Below, piece by piece: positions 26,377 to 34,732 of a DNA stretch of 35,818 nt. The DNA is from Clostridia bacterium (GTDB lineage Bacteria; Bacillota_A; Clostridia; Christensenellales; Aristaeellaceae), in NCBI GenBank assembly GCA_017938645.1, contig JAGBBE010000095.1, forward strand, positions 1 to 35,818. The letters are read 5' to 3'. Within the stretch, counting starts at the first letter, position 1. Each line of letters starts with the position of its first letter. A program made the translations under genes and the position numbers. The notes under the pieces are model-generated. The model saw nothing but the letters and a program-made list of their open reading frames with translations, did no database searches and was not told the origin of the DNA.

Positions 26377-28289
26377 ACGGCAGATTTCTGCGCGGCGTTG
26401 TTGACGGTCTCAGGCTCGCGGAAGGTGGGCACCAGGTCACGCAGACACTGCATCATGTCGCCGTTCTCGTCCAGACACTTCTTAAGACGGCTGAGCATCT
26501 GATTGAGCGTTTCCTCGCTGAATACTTCGGGCTTGGCAATGAAAATCTTTTCGTTCTCCGTCTTCGCAATCCCCTCTCCGGCCAGCAGAAGCTCCTCGTA
26601 GAGCTTCTCACCGGGGCGCAGGCCTACATAGACGATATCCACTTTGCGGCCGTCACGCGGTGCGTAGAGCTGAATCATGCGCTCAGCCAGTTCACGGATC
26701 TTAACGGGACGACCCATATCCAGCACGAACAATTCGCCGCCCTTGGCGATGGATGCAGCCTGCAAAACCAGACTTGCCGCCTCGGGAATGGTCATGAAAT
26801 AGCGGATGATATCCGGATGCGTGAGCGTAACCGGTCCTCCAGCGCGAATCTGCTGCTCAAACAGCGGCACGACGCTGCCGTGAGAACCCAGCACATTGCC
26901 GAATCGAACGGCAGTGAATTCCGTATCCGTAGAGGTATTGAGCGCCTCGATAATCATTTCCGCCAGTCGCTTGGTTGCGCCCATCACGTTGGTGGGATTG
27001 ACGGCCTTGTCAGTGGAAATAAGCACAAAACGCTGCACCTTGTGCTTCACAGCAGCCTGTGCAGTAAGCCAGGTGCCAAAGACGTTGTTCTTGACCGCCT
27101 GATCCGGGCAATCCTCCATCAGCGGCACATGCTTGTGCGCAGCCGCATGCAGCACCACGTCGGGTTTATACTGTGCAAATACCTCGTCAAGACGCTGCTC
27201 ATCGCGCACGGAACCCACGCACAGGATCAGCTTCTCCTTCAGCGCCGCGCCGTACTGCAGGCGAAGCTCGCTGTTGAGGTCATACATGTAGTTTTCACTG
27301 ATATCATACAGCACGATGCGCGCAGGCTCCAACGGGAGCAGTCTGCGGCACAGTTCGCTGCCGATGGAGCCGCCTCCGCCGGTGATCAGCACCGTCTTGC
27401 CGCAGAAGAACTCCGCAACCGGCGTCATGTCCAGATGCTCCTCCGGACGTCCAAGCAGATCGTTGATGTTGATATCACGTACCACTGCATGCGCGGAGCT
27501 GTCGCCCTTGACATCCTGCAAAGGATTGACGCGGCGCACGCGGCAGCCGGTGGAAAGACACTTTTCGATCAAGGGCTTCAGATCGCCCTTAGGCGTTGCA
27601 ATGGCAATGATGATTTCGTCCACGCGGTAATCGCTGGCGAGCTTGAGAATATTGCCGCTACCGCGCTCCACCGGAACACCGCTGAGCTGAGCGCCATTGC
27701 GGGTTCGGTCGTCGTCGACCACAAGCACAGGGACACAGTTGCCATAGCTGCCGCGCTGGATCTCGTGCACGATGTTCGCGCCCGCCCAGCCTGCGCCGAT
27801 AACCATCACGCGTCTTGCCTCATCCTTGCTGGAGGAACGCAGAAGCGACACGCGCTCACGGGTAACCAGCATGCGGTACAGAAGCCTTGCGCCGCCAACC
27901 AGCGCCACGCTCATCAGCCAGTGCAGCAGATAGACCATCCTGTGCAGGCGGAAGAGGTTCACGGGCCTGACAAAGGCATTGGCAGCCAGCGAGAAGCCGT
28001 AGGTCAGAAGCGCGGCAATCAGCGACGCCACTGCAATACGGAGCACATCGCTGGCAGATGCATACTGCCACATCGTGCGGTACATACCAAAGCTGTGGAA
28101 TACCAGAAGCGAAATCACCAGCATACCAGGAAGCAGGCGGATGGAGTTTGCAAAAAAAGCATACGATACATTGGCCGAATAACGAACCACCTGCGCAAGC
28201 ATCAGCGATGCAGTGAGCAGGATGATGTCAAGTACAACCCAGGTCAAAATGCGTACAGCCTTCTGCATCGCGGCTCGGGATGAAGACAC
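26373..28289 (-). CDS. CapD/FlaA1-type nucleotide-sugar 4,6-dehydratase, membrane-bound
   Basis: A 638-residue polysaccharide-biosynthesis enzyme of the WbpM/PglF/FlaA1 long-chain group. Four membrane segments occupy about residues 8-135, then a first Rossmann-like CoA-type domain (VMVIGAGWAG), then the catalytic SDR domain with GGGGSIG near 304-310. The family's Ser-Met-Lys triad is visible (Ser425, Met436, Lys440 in STDKAVNPTNVMGATK), Met replacing the usual Tyr. The frame is open to an ATG at 28475, but the promoter at 28335-28363 lies inside that extension and GGGGG with a 6 nt gap selects the GTG at 28289. It heads the capD-tadA-Cof-hprK cluster and is divergent from the SpoVB-like flippase. 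Confidence 0.9.
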   Translation of the reverse strand: MSSSRAAMQKAVRILTWVVLDIILLTASLMLAQVVRYSANVSYAFFANSIRLLPGMLVISLLVFHSFGMYRTMWQYASASDVLRIAVASLIAALLTYGFSLAANAFVRPVNLFRLHRMVYLLHWLMSVALVGGARLLYRMLVTRERVSLLRSSSKDEARRVMVIGAGWAGANIVHEIQRGSYGNCVPVLVVDDDRTRNGAQLSGVPVERGSGNILKLASDYRVDEIIIAIATPKGDLKPLIEKCLSTGCRVRRVNPLQDVKGDSSAHAVVRDININDLLGRPEEHLDMTPVAEFFCGKTVLITGGGGSIGSELCRRLLPLEPARIVLYDISENYMYDLNSELRLQYGAALKEKLILCVGSVRDEQRLDEVFAQYKPDVVLHAAAHKHVPLMEDCPDQAVKNNVFGTWLTAQAAVKHKVQRFVLISTDKAVNPTNVMGATKRLAEMIIEALNTSTDTEFTAVRFGNVLGSHGSVVPLFEQQIRAGGPVTLTHPDIIRYFMTIPEAASLVLQAASIAKGGELFVLDMGRPVKIRELAERMIQLYAPRDGRKVDIVYVGLRPGEKLYEELLLAGEGIAKTENEKIFIAKPEVFSEETLNQMLSRLKKCLDENGDMMQCLRDLVPTFREPETVNNAAQKSAV

Positions 28290-28334
28290 AAAAAAGCCCC
28301 CAATCAAAAATGACAAAAAATCATAGACTTTAAT

Positions 28335-28363
28335 ATTATAACACAGAAAGCGCCAGATGCAAA
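28335..28363 (-). promoter_or_regulatory. Sigma-A promoter of the capD-tadA-Cof-hprK cluster
   Basis: On the minus strand TTTGCA (28358-28363), 17 bp spacer, consensus TATAAT (28335-28340). Position rules out the upstream ATG and supports the GTG start at 28289. Confidence 0.8.
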
Positions 28364-28401
28364 GACCGAAGGAACGAACATTCTCTTCCTGCGCTCTTTG
28401 C

Positions 28402-28430
28402 TTGATAAACCGGCGCAATAGGTTTATAAT
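28402..28430 (+). promoter_or_regulatory. Sigma-A promoter of the SpoVB-like gene
   Basis: TTGATA at 28402-28407, 17 bp spacer, consensus TATAAT at 28425-28430. It is divergent from the capD promoter, with the two -35 elements 38 bp apart. Confidence 0.88.
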
Positions 28431-28487
28431 AAAAATTACCGCGTTTTCCCTGCGGCAAATCTTCCTGAATGACATGGAGGCTCTCCT

Positions 28488-30068
28488 TTGAGCAGTACGC
28501 AGAAATCCATCGTCGGCGGTATGACAGTGCTCAGCATTGCTGGTTTGATCTGCAAAATCGTCGGCGCTTTATACCGCGTTCCTCTTGCGTGGATCATCGG
28601 TGAAGAGGGACTTGGCACCTATCAGCTGGTTTTCCCAACCTATAACATGCTGCTGACCATTTCCTCCGCCGGTCTGCCCGTGGCCATCAGCCGCATGGTC
28701 AGCTTTACGCTGGCCAAGGACGATCCTCGAAACGCGAAACGTGTTTTCCGCACAGCTTTGTGCCTGCTGGCGGCTCTGGGCTGCATTGCGATGCTTCTGA
28801 TGATCGTGATGAGTCCTTCGCTAGCGCAGCGTTCGGGCGATCCTTCCACGCAGCCGGGCTTTGTGGCAATTGCGCCTGCGATTCTGCTGGTGTGTCTGAT
28901 GAGCGCTCTGCGCGGCTTCATGCAGGGACAGCAGAACATGACTCCCACTGCTGTCTCCCAGCTAATTGAGCAGGTGGGCAAGGTCTTTGTGGCGCTTCCT
29001 CTGGCCTACTTTGGCATGAAGGTCTCTACTGCCTACGCTGCAGCCGGAGTGCTGCTGGGCACCTCGATTGCCGAGGCCGCCGCGCTTCTTTACATGATCC
29101 ATGTCTATCGGCAGCGCCGTTCCTCTTTCAACGCCCTTGCTCAGAACGAGGACGAAGCGCCCATGTCGCGCAGCACGCTTCTCAAGCGTCTGACCACGCT
29201 GAGCGTACCGATTACGCTGGGTGCGTGCATCGTGCCCATTGCAGGCTTCATCGACAGTGGCCTGCTTCTCAATCGCCTGATGGACGCAGGCATTGAGTAC
29301 AGCGAGGCGCTGGCGCTCTACGGTCGCTATTCCGGCTATGTGCTGACGCTGATCAACGTTCCCACCGCGCTGGCTGTTGCCATCGCCATGAGCCTTGTCC
29401 CATCCATTTCCAGCGCCATGGCGCGCGGAGACGGCAAGGCCATGCGCCGCAACAGTGCCATGGGACTCAGAATGTCGTTCGTCATCGGCCTGCCCTGCTC
29501 CATCGGCATGAGCATGCTCTCCAGCCAGCTGCTGGATCTGATCTATCATTTCAATACGCCTGAAGCACTTCAGGTAACGGCCGAACTGCTCAGCGTATCC
29601 AGCCTGACGATTGTGCTGTTTACCGTGGTTCAGTCCACCAGCGGCATTCTGCAGGGCCTTCGCAAGCAGCGCATTCCCATGTATACGCTGATGGTTGGCG
29701 TGGCCGTCAAGATTTTCCTCAACTATACGCTGATCGGCACGCCCGGCATCAACATTCATGGCGCACCGCTGGCGTCTATCGCCTGCTACACGCTGAGCAT
29801 GCTGCCCAATCTGTATTTTGTTCACAAGTATACAGGGCTGAAGGCTGATCTGGTGAACATGGTCGGCAAGCCGGCGCTTGCCACTGCGCTGATGGGCGCT
29901 GTGTTGTACTTTGCCATTCGTCTGCTGCCCTCCGGCGCGCTGTGGACGCTCGTGCTGGTTGTCATCGGCATCGCAGCCTATGCTGCCTTTGCCGTGCTCG
30001 TGGGCGCCATCACCAAAGAAGACCTCGGCCCCATTCTGCGCCGTCTGAACCGTCGCAAAAAGGCCTGA
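28488..30068 (+). CDS. MOP-superfamily polysaccharide/lipid II flippase, SpoVB-like
   Basis: A 526-residue polytopic membrane protein with about 14 hydrophobic segments. It belongs to the MVF/PST flippases that include SpoVB and the lipid II flippase Amj/MurJ relatives. Seen: the start QKSIVGGMTVLSIAGLICKIVGALYRVPLAW, typical of SpoVB, LPVAISRMV, and SALRGFMQGQQNMTPTAVSQLIEQ. It would move undecaprenyl-linked precursors for cortex or cell-wall sugars. The start is a TTG at 28488 with GGAGG 7 nt upstream (28476-28480). mazG follows after 15 bp. SpoVB next to mazG and HU is a familiar order in Firmicutes. Confidence 0.9.
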   Translation: MSSTQKSIVGGMTVLSIAGLICKIVGALYRVPLAWIIGEEGLGTYQLVFPTYNMLLTISSAGLPVAISRMVSFTLAKDDPRNAKRVFRTALCLLAALGCIAMLLMIVMSPSLAQRSGDPSTQPGFVAIAPAILLVCLMSALRGFMQGQQNMTPTAVSQLIEQVGKVFVALPLAYFGMKVSTAYAAAGVLLGTSIAEAAALLYMIHVYRQRRSSFNALAQNEDEAPMSRSTLLKRLTTLSVPITLGACIVPIAGFIDSGLLLNRLMDAGIEYSEALALYGRYSGYVLTLINVPTALAVAIAMSLVPSISSAMARGDGKAMRRNSAMGLRMSFVIGLPCSIGMSMLSSQLLDLIYHFNTPEALQVTAELLSVSSLTIVLFTVVQSTSGILQGLRKQRIPMYTLMVGVAVKIFLNYTLIGTPGINIHGAPLASIACYTLSMLPNLYFVHKYTGLKADLVNMVGKPALATALMGAVLYFAIRLLPSGALWTLVLVVIGIAAYAAFAVLVGAITKEDLGPILRRLNRRKKA

Positions 30069-30083
30069 TAAGGAGAATGACAG

Positions 30084-31520
30084 ATGCTGACCATTGTTAC
30101 GCTTGGTACCGGAAATGAAATGTTTCTCACCCGCGGCGTGGAAAAGGCGCTGTATGCCGCTCAGCATGTGGTGCTGCGCACGGAGCGTCATCCCATGGTT
30201 GATTTTCTTCGCGTGGAAGGCATTGCCTTCGAGTCTCTGGATGCGCTTTACGATGCCTGCGAGGATTTTGACGCCTTCAACCGTGCCGCCGCTGTCAAGC
30301 TTCTGAGCCTGGCCAAAGAAGCCAATGTCTGTTATGCCGTGAGCGACGCATCGTTTGACACCACGGTTTCGACCATTCAGCGCCTCAAGCCGCGCGATGC
30401 GCAGGTTGTTCTCCTGCCTGGCGTGAGCCATGCCGAGCGCTGCCTGAGCCTGATTGAAAACCATCGCGACGCCATGCGCCTGTATACTGCCGAATCCTTC
30501 CTGCTCTCGCGTGTATCTCCTGAAGAGGATCTGCTGCTCGTGGAACTGCACAGCCGCGAATGCGCCGGAGAGTGCAAGCTCAAGCTGATGGAACTGATGC
30601 CTGAAGAAGAGGAAATCACCTTCATCACCGGCAATGAGAAGACCGGCGAACTTAAACGCAGCACAATTCCGCTGTTTGAACTCGACAGGCAGAAGCATTA
30701 CGATCATCTCACCGCTGTTTTTATTCCCGGGGTGGAAATGCTTAAGCGCGAGCGCTTTGACATGGACGATCTGATGCATGTCGTGCGCCGTCTGCGTGCG
30801 CCGGACGGCTGTCCGTGGGACCGAGAGCAGACTCATGAAACCCTGCTCACCGACCTTCTGGAGGAGAGTTACGAGTTCATCCAGGCCGTGCGCGACGAGG
30901 ATATCGACCACATGTATGACGAATTGGGCGATGTTCTTCTGCAGGTTGCGCTGCACACGGAGATTGCGCGTCAGTGCGGCGAGTTCAACCTCAATGACGT
31001 TACCAGCGCCATCGCCGGCAAAATGATCGAGCGCCATACGCATGTATTCGGTCAGGTGAAGGCCGATACCTCCGAGGATGTGCTCAACAATTGGGAGGCG
31101 CTCAAGCGCGAGCAGCGCGGCATTCAGACTCATGCCGATGCCATGGACAATGTGTCCACCGGCCTGAGCCCGCTCATGCGCGCTGCCAAGGTGCAGAAGA
31201 AGGCCCGCAAGGTCGGCTTTGACTGGGACAGCGCTCAGGAAGCGCTTTATAAGGTGCATGAAGAGGCCGACGAGGTGCTCGACAACCTCAAGAAGGGTGT
31301 CGATCCTGCGGAGGAACTGGGCGATCTTTTCTTCGCAGCGGTGAATGTCTGCCGTCTTTGCAAGAAGGATCCTGATCTGGCGCTGCACTTCGCAACCAAT
31401 AAATTTATCCATCGTTTCCGCAAAATGGAAAATGCGATAAAAACAGCAGGAAAATCTCTTGAGGACTTGACTTTATCGGAAATGGATGTATACTGGAATG
31501 CGGGAAAACGAGACGAGTAA
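30084..31520 (+). CDS. mazG: MazG nucleoside triphosphate pyrophosphohydrolase with methylase-like N-domain (YabN type)
   Basis: A 478-residue house-cleaning enzyme that hydrolyses abnormal NTPs to NMP and PPi. Residues 1-225 resemble a tetrapyrrole (SAM) methylase domain, as in Bacillus YabN; here the typical glycine-rich SAM loops look eroded. Residues about 230-478 hold two MazG units: the first with E260/E261-x2-E264 and E280-LG-D283 metal motifs (EESYEF, DELGDVLLQ), the second near the C-terminus with HEEADEVL and AEELGDLFF. AAGGAG precedes the ATG 16 bp after the flippase. The promoter for HU lies inside its 3' end. Confidence 0.95.
   Translation: MLTIVTLGTGNEMFLTRGVEKALYAAQHVVLRTERHPMVDFLRVEGIAFESLDALYDACEDFDAFNRAAAVKLLSLAKEANVCYAVSDASFDTTVSTIQRLKPRDAQVVLLPGVSHAERCLSLIENHRDAMRLYTAESFLLSRVSPEEDLLLVELHSRECAGECKLKLMELMPEEEEITFITGNEKTGELKRSTIPLFELDRQKHYDHLTAVFIPGVEMLKRERFDMDDLMHVVRRLRAPDGCPWDREQTHETLLTDLLEESYEFIQAVRDEDIDHMYDELGDVLLQVALHTEIARQCGEFNLNDVTSAIAGKMIERHTHVFGQVKADTSEDVLNNWEALKREQRGIQTHADAMDNVSTGLSPLMRAAKVQKKARKVGFDWDSAQEALYKVHEEADEVLDNLKKGVDPAEELGDLFFAAVNVCRLCKKDPDLALHFATNKFIHRFRKMENAIKTAGKSLEDLTLSEMDVYWNAGKRDE
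31467..31494 (+). promoter_or_regulatory. Sigma-A promoter for HU within the mazG 3' end
   Basis: TTGACT at 31467-31472, 16 bp spacer, TATACT at 31489-31494. This would give HU its own transcript with a leader of roughly 110 nt. Confidence 0.7.
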
Positions 31521-31614
31521 AGGGTTTGCTCCATTTTCGTCATTATGCTTTCCCCTGATCACCTGAAAAAGGTTCCGTGTTTTTCACGGATAAATCAAAG
31601 GAGGTAATTGTAGA

Positions 31615-31890
31615 ATGAACAAAGCTGAATTGACTGCCGCCATCGTTAAGAAGACCGGTTTCACCAAGAAGGATGCCGAGAAGGCCCTGGCCGCCGTGAC
31701 CGATGTGATCACTGAGGCTCTGGCTGAAGGCGAAAAGGTTCAGATCGTCGGTTTCGGCGGTTTCGAAGTCCGTACCCGTCCCGCCCGCGTGGCCCGCAAT
31801 CCCCGCACTGGCGAGACCATCGAGATCGAAGCTTCCAAGGCTCCTGTTTTCAAGGCTGGCAAGGCCCTGAAGGACAGCGTCAACAAGTAA
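31615..31890 (+). CDS. hup: HU-family DNA-binding protein
   Basis: A 91-residue nucleoid protein that bends DNA. The sequence is typical: [24 protein letters not shown], the arm signature [23 protein letters not shown] cut here to its core GFGGFEV and RNPRTGE, and a final [19 protein letters not shown] at 31598-31605 precedes the ATG. It can be read from mazG or from its own promoter at 31467-31494 and ends at a strong terminator. Confidence 0.97.
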   Translation: MNKAELTAAIVKKTGFTKKDAEKALAAVTDVITEALAEGEKVQIVGFGGFEVRTRPARVARNPRTGETIEIEASKAPVFKAGKALKDSVNK

Positions 31891-31931
31891 GCGTCTTTCT
31901 TTCTGTAAACCGCTGTCCCCGATGGCGGTAT

Positions 31932-31974
31932 AAACCGCTGGCCGCAGTTTATGCCTGTGAGCCAGCGGTTTTTC
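31932..31974 (+). terminator. Terminator after HU
   Basis: Arms 31932-31942 and 31961-31971 pair perfectly over 11 bp with an 18 nt loop, then a T-rich tail. The left arm start TAAACCGCTG also occurs at 31906-31915, so an alternative pairing is possible. Confidence 0.85.
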
Positions 31975-32011
31975 TATTCTTTTTTGAACCAGCAAGCGAG
32001 GTCGATACAGC

Positions 32012-32788
32012 ATGGGTAAGGTACATATGATTCTGGTCGACGGCATGCGCCCCGACGCACTGGCGCTGTGTAAAAATCCGTTCATCCATACGCTCCTTGA
32101 TCATAGCCTCTACACGCTCAGCGCATCCACGGTCTTTCCTTCGGTTACGCTCCCCTGCCACATGTCGCTGTTTCACTCGGTGGATCCTGACCGGCATGGC
32201 GTAACCACCAATACCTATACCCCGCAGGTGCGCCCGATCAAGGGGCTGATGGAGCAGCTGACGGCCAAACGTATCCGCACGGCCATGATCTATAACTGGG
32301 AGGAACTGCGCGATCTGTACCGTCCGGGCGGCGTGATGCATTCCTGCTTTGTATCCATGCATTTTGATTACGGCATGGAGCGCAGCAACGAAGCTGTGAC
32401 CGAGGCAACCCTGCGCTGCATCCGCGACTTCGGTCCGGATTTCTGCTTCACCTATCTTGGCTGGACGGATGAAGAAGGCCATGCCTTCGGCTGGATGGGC
32501 GAAAAATACCTGCACTCCATCGACGAAAGCTTCCGCAGCATCGAACGCATCATGGAGGCGCAGGATGAGGACTGCATCACCATCATCCTTGCGGACCACG
32601 GCGGACACGGCCGCCATCACGGCACGGAAATGCCTGAGGATATGACCATTCCTGTCATTATCCACGGCAAGGGCATTCAGCCGGGGCTGATTGACCGTCC
32701 TGTATCTATCAAGGATATTGCGCCTACCATCACGCATCTGCTTGGCTGCGAAAACGCGCCTGAATGGGAAGGGAGCAGCCTGCTGTGA
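32012..32788 (+). CDS. Type I phosphodiesterase / nucleotide pyrophosphatase-like (alkaline phosphatase superfamily)
   Basis: A 258-residue hydrolase of the alkaline-phosphatase fold, smaller than eukaryotic NPPs. Zinc ligands and nucleophile are visible: an early metal-binding DGMRPD, nucleophile Thr in STVFPSVTLPCH, GWTDEEGHAFGW and ADHGGHG with the late Asp-His pair, then a final His. No signal peptide, so cytoplasmic. Substrate is unknown; phosphoglycerol, nucleotide or phosphonate esters are all possible. GCGAGGT at 31996-32002 precedes the ATG. It shares the overlap GTGA with the next gene, a phosphate-ester-type transporter, which suggests uptake followed by hydrolysis. Confidence 0.85.
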   Translation: MGKVHMILVDGMRPDALALCKNPFIHTLLDHSLYTLSASTVFPSVTLPCHMSLFHSVDPDRHGVTTNTYTPQVRPIKGLMEQLTAKRIRTAMIYNWEELRDLYRPGGVMHSCFVSMHFDYGMERSNEAVTEATLRCIRDFGPDFCFTYLGWTDEEGHAFGWMGEKYLHSIDESFRSIERIMEAQDEDCITIILADHGGHGRHHGTEMPEDMTIPVIIHGKGIQPGLIDRPVSIKDIAPTITHLLGCENAPEWEGSSLL

Positions 32789-33993
32789 ATCGCAAACAAA
32801 CCGTTCGACTGATCTGGCTTTGCTCTATCGCCTATTTTGTCAGCTATGTCTGCCGCATCAATCTGGCGGCGACATTAGTGGAGGTTGTGGACAGCGGCTT
32901 CGCTTCCACACGCACGGCCGCGCTTGCGCTTACGCTCAGCTCCCTTACCTACGGTGCCGGACAGATCCTCAGCGGCTGGCTCGGCGACCGCTTCAAGCCT
33001 CAGCACATGCTTGTATGCGGCTTCGCCATCACCGGAGCCGTCAACCTGTGCGTTGCACTTCTGCCTACAGGTGCGCTTCTGCCTCCACTGTGGGCGGTAA
33101 ACGGTTTTGCGCAGTCGCTGATGTGGCCTCCGCTGGTGGTGATTATGTCCGGCTGTCTGAACGAAACGGATTATCAGAAAGCTGTGGTTCGCGTCAGCTG
33201 GGGCTCCTCCTTCGGTACCATCGCTGTGTATCTGCTTGCGCCGTTGCTTCTGCCGCTGTTTGGGCTGCGCTCTGTGTTTGTGCTTGGCTCTGCGGCGGCG
33301 CTGGTGATGCTTGCCGTATGGGCATGGCAGTTCGGGCACACCTATGCGGCGTTCATGCCTGCGCGAGGTGCTGAGGAAAAGTCTTCCACCGCAAAAGCGA
33401 TGCCGCGTATCGCTTTTGTGCTGATTCCGCTGATTATGATCGCTATCATGCTTCAGGGAAGCCTGCGTGACGGCGTATCCAACTGGATGCCGACCTATAT
33501 GTCCGAAACCTTCGGTCTGAGCAGTTCGCTTTCCATCCTGACCGGCGTGATTCTGCCATTGTTCAGCATTCTCAGCTTTCAGGTCACGTCTGTCATTCAT
33601 CAGCGCTGGCTGCGCAATGACATGCTCTGTGCTGCGGTGATCTTTGGCACAGGATGTCTGTCGGCGCTTGTGCTGTACCTGACCAATGCCAGTTCCATCA
33701 TCCTGTCTGTGATGTGTCTTGCGCTGCTGGTGGGCAGCATGCACGGCGTCAACCTTGTGCTGATCTGCTTCACACCCCGTCAGTTTGCCCGCTTCGGCCG
33801 CACCGGACTGATCTCCGGCGTTTTGAACTCCGCCACCTATGCAGGAAGCGCTCTTTCCGGCTACGGCATGGCGCTGTTCTCCGAAAGCTTCGGCTGGCAT
33901 GCGACCATCGGCCTGTGGGCCATCATTGCCCTGTGCGGCCTTCTGCTGTGTTCTCTGCTGCGCGGCAGATGGGATGCCTTCACTCGTTTATGA
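32785..33993 (+). CDS. MFS transporter, organophosphate:phosphate antiporter-like
   Basis: A 402-residue transporter with twelve predicted segments. The start SIAYFVSYVCRINLAATLVEVV and the loop GAGQILSGWLGDRFKPQ are typical of the OPA family (GlpT/UhpT), which exchange sugar- or glycerol-phosphates for phosphate. The first in-frame ATG at 32764 has no ribosome site; AAGGGAG at 32769-32775 selects the GTG at 32785, which overlaps the stop of the phosphodiesterase in the sequence GTGA. Translational coupling and a shared substrate route are likely. Confidence 0.85.
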   Translation: MNRKQTVRLIWLCSIAYFVSYVCRINLAATLVEVVDSGFASTRTAALALTLSSLTYGAGQILSGWLGDRFKPQHMLVCGFAITGAVNLCVALLPTGALLPPLWAVNGFAQSLMWPPLVVIMSGCLNETDYQKAVVRVSWGSSFGTIAVYLLAPLLLPLFGLRSVFVLGSAAALVMLAVWAWQFGHTYAAFMPARGAEEKSSTAKAMPRIAFVLIPLIMIAIMLQGSLRDGVSNWMPTYMSETFGLSSSLSILTGVILPLFSILSFQVTSVIHQRWLRNDMLCAAVIFGTGCLSALVLYLTNASSIILSVMCLALLVGSMHGVNLVLICFTPRQFARFGRTGLISGVLNSATYAGSALSGYGMALFSESFGWHATIGLWAIIALCGLLLCSLLRGRWDAFTRL

Positions 33994-34000
33994 CACGCAA

Positions 34001-34032
34001 AACGCCCTGAAATCCTTCGATTTCAGGGCGTT
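34001..34032. terminator. Bidirectional terminator
   Basis: A perfect 14 bp stem (34001-34014 with 34019-34032), 4 nt loop. The minus-strand side ends in TTTT; the plus-strand tail is weaker. Confidence 0.75.
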
Positions 34033-34046
34033 GTCTATTGTGTGGA

Positions 34047-34439
34047 TCAAACCTCAGGCATAGCGTTCAGAGCCTCCAGAACCCCGGAATCAGCCCCATC
34101 ATACACCAATACAAACCGCAGTCCGAACTGTCCAACAAAGCCGTGCTTTTCTGCGTCAATTCCCGAAGAAAGATAGTCGGCGCGGTTGCTTTCATCGAAA
34201 TAAACGAGCACTTCCTCCTGACCCAGCAGCATCTTTTTCCATGCTGAGCTCTGGTAGATCGGCACGTCGCGTCCGTCCTCCAGTGCAGAAAAAGAGCATG
34301 GATAGCCGTACTTTGCAAAATGCTCCGTGATTCTGGAGTAAAGCCGTTCCTCTGACGGATTCTGCTTGCAGCCGCACAGCAGTGCCAGCACGCATGCAAG
34401 CATGACAATCAGCGCAATTTTCCTTGATTTTCTTGGCAT
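34047..34439 (-). CDS. Small putative lipoprotein
   Basis: A 130-residue exported protein with a lipobox: basic start, hydrophobic stretch and LCGC with the lipid-bearing Cys at about residue 24. The rest is a small acidic domain with Tyr/Phe-rich strands (YGYPCSFSAL, FGLRFVLVYDG). No family was recognised. Three ATGs are possible (34469, 34445, 34439); AAAGGA is best spaced for 34439. It has no partner on the same strand. Confidence 0.65.
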   Translation of the reverse strand: MPRKSRKIALIVMLACVLALLCGCKQNPSEERLYSRITEHFAKYGYPCSFSALEDGRDVPIYQSSAWKKMLLGQEEVLVYFDESNRADYLSSGIDAEKHGFVGQFGLRFVLVYDGADSGVLEALNAMPEV

Positions 34440-34452
34440 CTTCATCGTTCCT

Positions 34453-34481
34453 TTGCCTTTTGGGTTCATCTGTGATAGAAT
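34453..34481 (+). promoter_or_regulatory. Extended -10 promoter for the zinc-ribbon gene
   Basis: TTGCCT at 34453-34458, 17 bp spacer, TAGAAT at 34476-34481, with TGA before it (extended -10). It overlaps the alternative upstream starts of the divergent lipoprotein. Confidence 0.6.
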
Positions 34482-34510
34482 GGGAACAATTCCATCAGGA
34501 GGCGATTGAT

Positions 34511-34726
34511 ATGCGCTGCGGATGCCCGCATTGCGAAGCTTACATGATTCAGTCCGAAACCGAGTATCAGGCTTGCGTATGCCCCGACTGCGGCTACCGC
34601 TGCAATGCCTGTTTAGGCACCAACACGGTGATCACGCGCGAGCAGCTTGCTCAGCTTAAGGACGTGGAATGGTTTACCCCGACCTTCGACGGTCCCCGTA
34701 ACGACGAGGAAGCCGAAGAAAAGTAA
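34511..34726 (+). CDS. Small zinc-ribbon protein
   Basis: A 71-residue protein with eight cysteines: C3-x-C5-x2-C8 near the start and C22-x-C24-x2-C27-x3-C31-x2-C34. This fits one or two zinc knuckles. The tail after residue 45 is acidic. No further family match; a small nucleic-acid or ribosome-associated protein is possible but not shown. AGGAGG at 34497-34502 selects this ATG over an earlier in-frame one at 34424. It converges with mntP, with 6 bp between the stops. Confidence 0.75.
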   Translation: MRCGCPHCEAYMIQSETEYQACVCPDCGYRCNACLGTNTVITREQLAQLKDVEWFTPTFDGPRNDEEAEEK

Positions 34727-34732
34727 ACCGTC

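Noticed and set aside
26373..28475. CapD-like gene starting at the ATG at 28475
   Set aside because: A consensus promoter lies downstream of that ATG, and the extra 62 residues have no family match; the GTG at 28289 has a good ribosome site.
28962..31412. An 816-codon minus-strand open frame opposite the flippase and mazG
   Set aside because: Same artefact; no domain is visible and it has no ribosome site.
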